A DNA stretch of 9,197 nt from an uncultured Clostridia bacterium (GTDB taxonomy: Bacteria > Bacillota > Clostridia > Lachnospirales > Anaerotignaceae), in contig CAMQRG010000070.1 in NCBI GenBank assembly GCA_947036475.1, positions 1 to 9,197 of the forward strand, given 5' to 3'. The stretch's first letter is position 1. The number at the start of each line of letters is the position of its first letter. Made by a program: the position numbers and the translations under genes. Of this stretch, positions 5,390-9,197 are shown in pieces. The notes under the pieces are model-generated. The model saw only the letters and a list, made by a program, of their open reading frames with translations, was not told where the DNA came from and ran no database searches.

Positions 5390-6023
5390 ACTCCCTTTTC
5401 CGAAGTATGCTCCGGAAATACTGTATCAGCGGCCCGTTGCAAAAGGCGCAGATAACTGTCCCCAGCCCTGCTGCCTGCCAGACGCTGTTCCCTCCTGCAA
5501 CGCAGAACACAATGCCGACAATTACCACCGTAACATCTGTCGCAATCCTTGCCGCGCGAAAGGAAACGCGTTCCCCTGCATATTTCGTGATGATAAACGC
5601 CGCACTGTCATATGGCGCAATTCCCATTTCCGCCGACATATAGCATGCACAACCGAATGACAGGAACAACATTCCCAAAAGCAGAAACACAATCCGCAGA
5701 GACATATCCACAGACAGCCCCAGCTGTTCCAAAAGCAGCCAGCAAAGGAAATCCGCCGTATAGCCGACAAAGACCATATTTACAAGCGTCCCCAAGCCGA
5801 TGCAGTTTCTTACGGTAAACCAGACGGCAGCCAGCAGTATAATATTCATAAGCAGCTGCCAATTTCCAAAGGACATCCCCAAAAACCCGCTGACGCCCAG
5901 ATTCATGCAGGTATACGGGTCCGCTCCGAACCCGCTTATTCGGTAAAACGCCACGCCTACGCCAATCAGCAGGTTTCCCGCAAGCATCATCAGCAGCCGT
6001 TTTGTTTTCTTTTCTTCGCCCAT
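5388..6023 (-). CDS. YczE/YitT-family integral membrane protein
   Basis: This is a predicted cytoplasmic-membrane protein of a family whose substrate is not established; YczE in Bacillus is linked to surfactin production, but transport activity is only presumed. With the ATG at 6023 it has 211 residues. That start has GGAGG 7 bases upstream, whereas an in-frame TTG at 6053 has no clear site. After a short charged N-terminus there are about five or six hydrophobic segments, near 10-28, 54-72, 77-98, 109-128, 160-178 and 183-200. Two related loops, GFGADPYT (31-38) and MGIAPYD (133-139), suggest two similar halves, a family trait. The tail is basic (RSILRKRE), consistent with a cytoplasmic C-terminus. 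It is the first gene of a two-gene unit with the CYTH triphosphatase, a link that does not by itself reveal a function. Confidence 0.85.
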   Translation of the reverse strand: MGEEKKTKRLLMMLAGNLLIGVGVAFYRISGFGADPYTCMNLGVSGFLGMSFGNWQLLMNIILLAAVWFTVRNCIGLGTLVNMVFVGYTADFLCWLLLEQLGLSVDMSLRIVFLLLGMLFLSFGCACYMSAEMGIAPYDSAAFIITKYAGERVSFRAARIATDVTVVIVGIVFCVAGGNSVWQAAGLGTVICAFCNGPLIQYFRSILRKRE

Positions 6024-6030
6024 TTTTCCG

Positions 6031-6035
6031 CCTCC
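6031..6035 (-). promoter_or_regulatory. Ribosome site that sets the membrane-protein start
   Basis: GGAGG on the minus strand is 7 bases before the ATG ending at 6023. This is much better than anything before the in-frame TTG at 6053, so the shorter protein is preferred. Confidence 0.7.
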
Positions 6036-6089
6036 AAAATATTGTATTCTCAACGCAGAACCGCCGCCGCGATTTCGCGTTGTTCTCCT

Positions 6090-6117
6090 ATTGTATCATG
6101 CGGAACGCAGAAAGCAA
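6090..6117 (-). promoter_or_regulatory. Promoter of the membrane-protein and triphosphatase unit
   Basis: On the minus strand a -35 box TTGCTT (6112-6117) and a -10 box TACAAT (6090-6095) are 16 bases apart, with an extended TGA before the -10. Transcription would start near 6083, giving a leader of about 60 bases with a short CGCG/CGCG hairpin at 6068-6079. A nine-base direct repeat AACGCAGAA occurs at 6052-6060 and 6104-6112, but its meaning is unclear. Confidence 0.6.
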
Positions 6118-6126
6118 GCAATATGT

Positions 6127-6164
6127 GCAAATCTGACTCTTTCACAGGGGGCAAAAAGATTTGC
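6127..6164. promoter_or_regulatory. Inverted repeat over the pncB -35 box, possible operator
   Basis: GCAAATCT (6127-6134) and AGATTTGC (6157-6164) are exact inverted copies separated by 22 bases. The right copy covers the first four bases of the pncB -35 box. A repressor binding both arms could block pncB. The long spacing also allows a chance match, and I do not recognise a known NAD-repressor site here. Confidence 0.4.
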
Positions 6165-6189
6165 TTTTTTTCGCAATCACAGGTATAAT
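6161..6189 (+). promoter_or_regulatory. Promoter of pncB
   Basis: A -35 box TTGCTT (6161-6166) and a perfect -10 box TATAAT (6184-6189) are 17 bases apart. The start is expected near 6196, leaving a leader of about 60 bases that contains a hairpin just before the ribosome site. Confidence 0.8.
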
Positions 6190-6216
6190 CAAAAAGATAC
6201 GACCGATATAACGATA

Positions 6217-6237
6217 TTCTGCGGCAGCCCCGCAGAA
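6217..6237 (+). promoter_or_regulatory. Leader hairpin next to the pncB ribosome site
   Basis: TTCTGCGG (6217-6224) pairs with CCGCAGAA (6230-6237) around a five-base CAGCC loop. The stem ends four bases before the AAAGGAG site (6242-6248). It could influence ribosome access or mRNA stability, and it has no T run. It is too small to be a known NAD riboswitch. Confidence 0.5.
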
Positions 6238-6256
6238 GAAAAAAGGAGATTTCAAA

Positions 6257-7711
6257 ATGAAAGGACGAGATTTGGCACTGCTGACGGACTTATACGAGCT
6301 GACCATGATGCAGGGCTACTATGAAACAGGCGCGTACCGTAAGCAGGTCGTTTTTGACCTGTTCTACCGTAAAAACCCCAGCGGAAACGGCTACGCGATC
6401 GCTGCAGGGCTTCAGCAGGCCATTGAATACATCGACGGGCTGCGCTTTACAGCTGAGGATATTGTCTATTTGGAAGGGTTGAACCTGTTCTCTGCTGATT
6501 TTATCGACTATCTGCGGACATTCCGCTTCACAGGCGAAATCTATGCCATCCCCGAAGGAACAGTTGTTTTCCCTCATGAACCGCTGATGCGCATAAAGGC
6601 GCCCATCATCGAAGCGCAGCTGATTGAAACCGCACTTTTGAACATTATCAACCATCAGAGCCTGATTGCCACAAAGGCATCTCGGGTCTGCTGGGCAGCA
6701 CAGGGCGACCCTGTCATGGAATTCGGGCTTCGCCGCGCACAGGGACCAGATGCAGGCACGCTGGGCGCGAGAGCGGCTGTGATTGGCGGCTGCTGCGGCA
6801 CCAGCAACGTCCTGACCGGACGGCTGTTTGATGTCCCTATAAAGGGTACGCATGCCCACAGCTGGGTTATGAGTTTCCCTGACGAGCTGACCGCCTTCCG
6901 CGAATATGCGCGGCTGTTCCCCGATGCATGCCTGCTCCTTGTGGATACTTACAGCACGCTGAAAAGCGGCGTTCCCAATGCTATAAAGGTATTTCAGGAG
7001 ATGCGCGCAGCAGGCATACCCCTGCGGAATTACGGCATACGCCTTGACAGCGGCGACCTTGCATACCTTTCCAAGCGTGCAAAAGCCATGCTGGAAGAAG
7101 CCGGTTTCCCCGATGCTGTTATCAGCGCGTCCAGCGATTTGGACGAAAACCTGATTGCCAGCCTGAAATTACAGGGCGCGAAAATCAGCCTTTGGGGTGT
7201 CGGCACAAAGCTCATCACCTGTGATGACTGCCCCGCTTTCGGCGGCGTATATAAGCTGGCGGCAGAAGAAAACGAAACCGGACAGTTCATTCCGAAAATC
7301 AAGCTGTCCAATAACCCTGAAAAAGTCACCAACCCCGGAATCAAGAAGGTGTTCCGCATTTATGATAACTCCACCGGAAAAATCAAAGCGGACCTGATTG
7401 CGCTGGACGAAGAAACTATCAATGAAAACGAGCCGCTGGAAATCTACGATACCAGCGCAAAGTGGAGAAATATGCGCCTGCCCGCCGGTTCTTACCATGT
7501 GAGAGAACTGCTCCAGCCTGTTTTTATAGATGGAAAGCTGGTATATGAATGTCCACCCACTATGGAGATACAGGCTTACTGCAACAGGGAAAAGGAATCC
7601 CTTTGGGACGAACATATGCGGCTGAATAATCCTGACATTGTTCCTGTTGACCTCTCCGAAAAACTTGTTCAGCTGAAATCGAAACTGATTGATGAATTAA
7701 GCGGTCTGTAA
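6257..7711 (+). CDS. pncB: Nicotinate phosphoribosyltransferase
   Basis: This cytosolic enzyme joins nicotinate to PRPP, with ATP hydrolysis, to give nicotinate mononucleotide, the entry step of NAD salvage (Preiss-Handler pathway). The 484-residue protein is of the usual Firmicutes length. Family landmarks in order are LLTDLYELTMMQGYY (8-22), a phosphoribosyl-region EFGLRRAQGPDAG (155-167), GTSNVL (181-186), GTHAHSWVMSF (197-207), LLVDTYST (227-234), RLDSGDLA (262-269) and WGVGTKLIT (313-321). H201 in the GTxAHS motif corresponds to the histidine that is phosphorylated by ATP. AAAGGAG at 6242-6248 lies 8 bases before the ATG, and the promoter is well defined. It appears to be a single-gene unit, divergent from the membrane-protein gene. 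No nadD or nadE neighbour is visible. I see no missing residues or frameshifts. Confidence 0.97.
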   Translation: MKGRDLALLTDLYELTMMQGYYETGAYRKQVVFDLFYRKNPSGNGYAIAAGLQQAIEYIDGLRFTAEDIVYLEGLNLFSADFIDYLRTFRFTGEIYAIPEGTVVFPHEPLMRIKAPIIEAQLIETALLNIINHQSLIATKASRVCWAAQGDPVMEFGLRRAQGPDAGTLGARAAVIGGCCGTSNVLTGRLFDVPIKGTHAHSWVMSFPDELTAFREYARLFPDACLLLVDTYSTLKSGVPNAIKVFQEMRAAGIPLRNYGIRLDSGDLAYLSKRAKAMLEEAGFPDAVISASSDLDENLIASLKLQGAKISLWGVGTKLITCDDCPAFGGVYKLAAEENETGQFIPKIKLSNNPEKVTNPGIKKVFRIYDNSTGKIKADLIALDEETINENEPLEIYDTSAKWRNMRLPAGSYHVRELLQPVFIDGKLVYECPPTMEIQAYCNREKESLWDEHMRLNNPDIVPVDLSEKLVQLKSKLIDELSGL

Positions 7712-7732
7712 TAAAACAATAAAACAACACAA

Positions 7733-7766
7733 AAAACGGTATGGGCCAGTCTGCTCATACCGTTTT
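7733..7766 (+). terminator. Two-way terminator shared by pncB and the penicillin-binding protein gene
   Basis: AAAACGGTATG (7733-7743) pairs perfectly with CATACCGTTTT (7756-7766). A G-T pair and two G-C pairs extend the stem to 14 base pairs with a six-base loop. The plus-strand T run is four bases. The minus-strand run is six T, so the hairpin serves both converging genes. It lies about 155 bases past the penicillin-binding protein stop; nothing else is recognised in that stretch. Confidence 0.85.
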
Positions 7767-7921
7767 GGGTTCTGTTCTGGATTCCGAAAAAATGTCCCGC
7801 GCCGCAAACTGTATGTATCATATTCGTACCAATCTACCCCGTACCCTTTCGCAGATTGAAAACATGCACCATAACCGTTTGCACATGGCCAAAATGTCTG
7901 TCTTTCTTTCGACTTCTGGGC

Positions 7922-9197
7922 TTATTCCAGATATAATACTGCCTTTGTCCCCCTGTTCACCGTTTCCCCTGCGGGCGGCAGCTGCCTGCTGACGGTTTCT
8001 CCTTCTCCTCTGTATTCAGAAGAAAGCCCCGCCTGATATAATGTGTTTTTCGCCTGTGCGGGAGCCATTCCTGTTACGTCCGGCACCTCTGTCTGCGCCT
8101 CTGCCGCTTCTTCAGCTTCTTTTTCATTATAGACCGGCTCTATGCCGAGATACGGCAGTGCGTTTTTCAATAATTCCTGCATCACCGGTCCCGCCACAGT
8201 GCCGCCGTAATATACGCCCTGCGGCTCATCAATCAGCACCAGTGCCATGACCTGTGGGTTTTCTGCCGGTGCAAAAGACATAAACGAAGCAATATATTTC
8301 CCGCTCCTGCGCGGCAGTTTTTCAGAAGTTGCCGTTTTCCCGCCAATGCGGTAGCCCGGCAGATATGCCTTGCTGCCCGTCCCTTCCGCTACAACGCTTT
8401 CCAGTATTTTCTTCATCGTTTCTGAGGTTTCCTCTGAAATTATCTGTTCCCCTTCTTCATACGCGAAGCTATCCACCAGATTCCCTTCCTCGTCTGCAAT
8501 ACCCAACGCGAAATGCGGCGTAATGAGCCGCCCGCCGTTTACAATTGCCGAAGCCGCCCGCAGCAGCTGTAATGGCGTAATCTGGAAGGATTGCCCGAAG
8601 CTCATCGTAGCCAGCTCCACAGGACCGATATTTTCCAGTTTATGAATGATACCAACAGCTTCTCCCGCCAAATCTACGCCTGTTTTCTGCGCAAAGCCGA
8701 ATTTCTGCATATATTCCAGAAAGGTTTCCGCGCCCAGCCGTTCGCCAATCTCCATAAATACAGGATTGCAGGAATTTTGCACACCCTGCACAAAGGTCTC
8801 TGAGCCATGCGTACGGGGATACCGCCAGCATTTAATCTGTCTGCCGCCTGCCACATGAAACCCCCTGCAATAAAAGCTGCTTTCCGGCATGACGACTTTT
8901 TCCTCCAAACCTGCCGATGAAGTGATAATCTTGAACGTGCTGCCCGGCTCATATGTATCGTTGATTGCCGTATTCCGCCACATCTGATTCAACAAATCGT
9001 TTTTTTCCTCCTGCGAAAAACTGTTCCACTGTGCCGCAAGTTCCGGGTCCTGTATCGTAAACGGGTCATTCAGGTCGAAAAAGGGATAATTTGCCATTGC
9101 GTATATTTCCCCGTTCTGCGGATTCAGCATGATGATTACACCCCGCTTTGCTCCCTTGCTTTCCACCGCCTTGGCAATGGTCTGTTCGGCATACTGC
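7922..9197 (-). CDS. Class B penicillin-binding protein, SpoVD/FtsI-like, N-terminus outside the window
   Basis: This is a membrane-anchored D,D-transpeptidase that cross-links peptidoglycan, recognised as the C-terminal 424 or so codons. The gene runs off the right edge: the frame stays open through QYAEQTIAKAV beyond the first GTG at 9164-9166, so that codon is not the start. Counting from that GTG as residue 1, the catalytic motifs are STFK at 76-79 (8930-8941), SCN at 132-134 (8765-8773) and KTA at 277-279 (8330-8338), where the usual third motif is KTG. An acidic linker (346-360) leads to one C-terminal PASTA domain (361-414, starting VPDVTGM). A single PASTA and the IKCWRYPRTHG segment before SCN fit the sporulation enzyme SpoVD of Clostridia, but a division PBP is possible. 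It is not followed by mur genes; a shared terminator and pncB come next. Confidence 0.92.
   Translation of the reverse strand, partial: QYAEQTIAKAVESKGAKRGVIIMLNPQNGEIYAMANYPFFDLNDPFTIQDPELAAQWNSFSQEEKNDLLNQMWRNTAINDTYEPGSTFKIITSSAGLEEKVVMPESSFYCRGFHVAGGRQIKCWRYPRTHGSETFVQGVQNSCNPVFMEIGERLGAETFLEYMQKFGFAQKTGVDLAGEAVGIIHKLENIGPVELATMSFGQSFQITPLQLLRAASAIVNGGRLITPHFALGIADEEGNLVDSFAYEEGEQIISEETSETMKKILESVVAEGTGSKAYLPGYRIGGKTATSEKLPRRSGKYIASFMSFAPAENPQVMALVLIDEPQGVYYGGTVAGPVMQELLKNALPYLGIEPVYNEKEAEEAAEAQTEVPDVTGMAPAQAKNTLYQAGLSSEYRGEGETVSRQLPPAGETVNRGTKAVLYLE

Noticed and set aside
6091..6324. A 77-codon frame overlapping the pncB start
   Set aside because: It spans the pncB promoter and overlaps pncB in another frame; there is no ribosome site and no hydrophobic or conserved feature.
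7741..7992. An 83-codon plus-strand frame between pncB and the penicillin-binding protein
   Set aside because: It starts inside the terminator hairpin and ends inside the opposite gene, and shows no protein-like pattern.

Overview
The window looks like chromosome of an anaerobic, probably spore-forming Firmicute of the Clostridia, perhaps Lachnospiraceae. The reasons are the fused-end accC-accD-accA order, the short AccA, strong AGGAGG-type ribosome sites, TTGNNN/TATAAT promoters, a SpoVD-like penicillin-binding protein with one PASTA domain, and a chemoreceptor with an extracellular zinc-binding (CZB-like) domain. The species cannot be fixed from sequence alone. I see no phage, insertion sequence, CRISPR array or defence locus, and no convincing new biological system. 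The interest lies in regulatory details and a few protein variants.

Layout. Bases 1-1758 (+) are the end of a fatty-acid synthesis operon: the tail of accC, then accD and accA, each overlapping the next, closed by a strong hairpin terminator. A 360-base gap follows with a degenerate 20-base tandem repeat and a shared terminator. Bases 2119-3771 (-) encode a methyl-accepting chemotaxis protein. Its promoter lies back to back with one for a cyclophilin gene (4116-4637, +). A tRNA-Leu(CAA) gene (4767-4850, +) with its own promoter and terminator comes next. Bases 4911-6023 (-) are a two-gene unit: a YczE/YitT-type membrane protein followed 12 bases later by a CYTH triphosphatase. From the same intergenic region pncB (6257-7711, +, nicotinate phosphoribosyltransferase) is read rightward. 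It converges on a class B penicillin-binding protein (7922 to the right edge, -), and the two share one long terminator hairpin.

How the genes relate. AccC, AccD and AccA are three of the four acetyl-CoA carboxylase components and act as one enzyme making malonyl-CoA. PncB feeds NAD salvage. The remaining genes are single-gene or two-gene units with no clear shared pathway. Each unit has recognisable promoters or terminators, so the region reads as ordinary core genome with compact, mostly convergent or divergent units.
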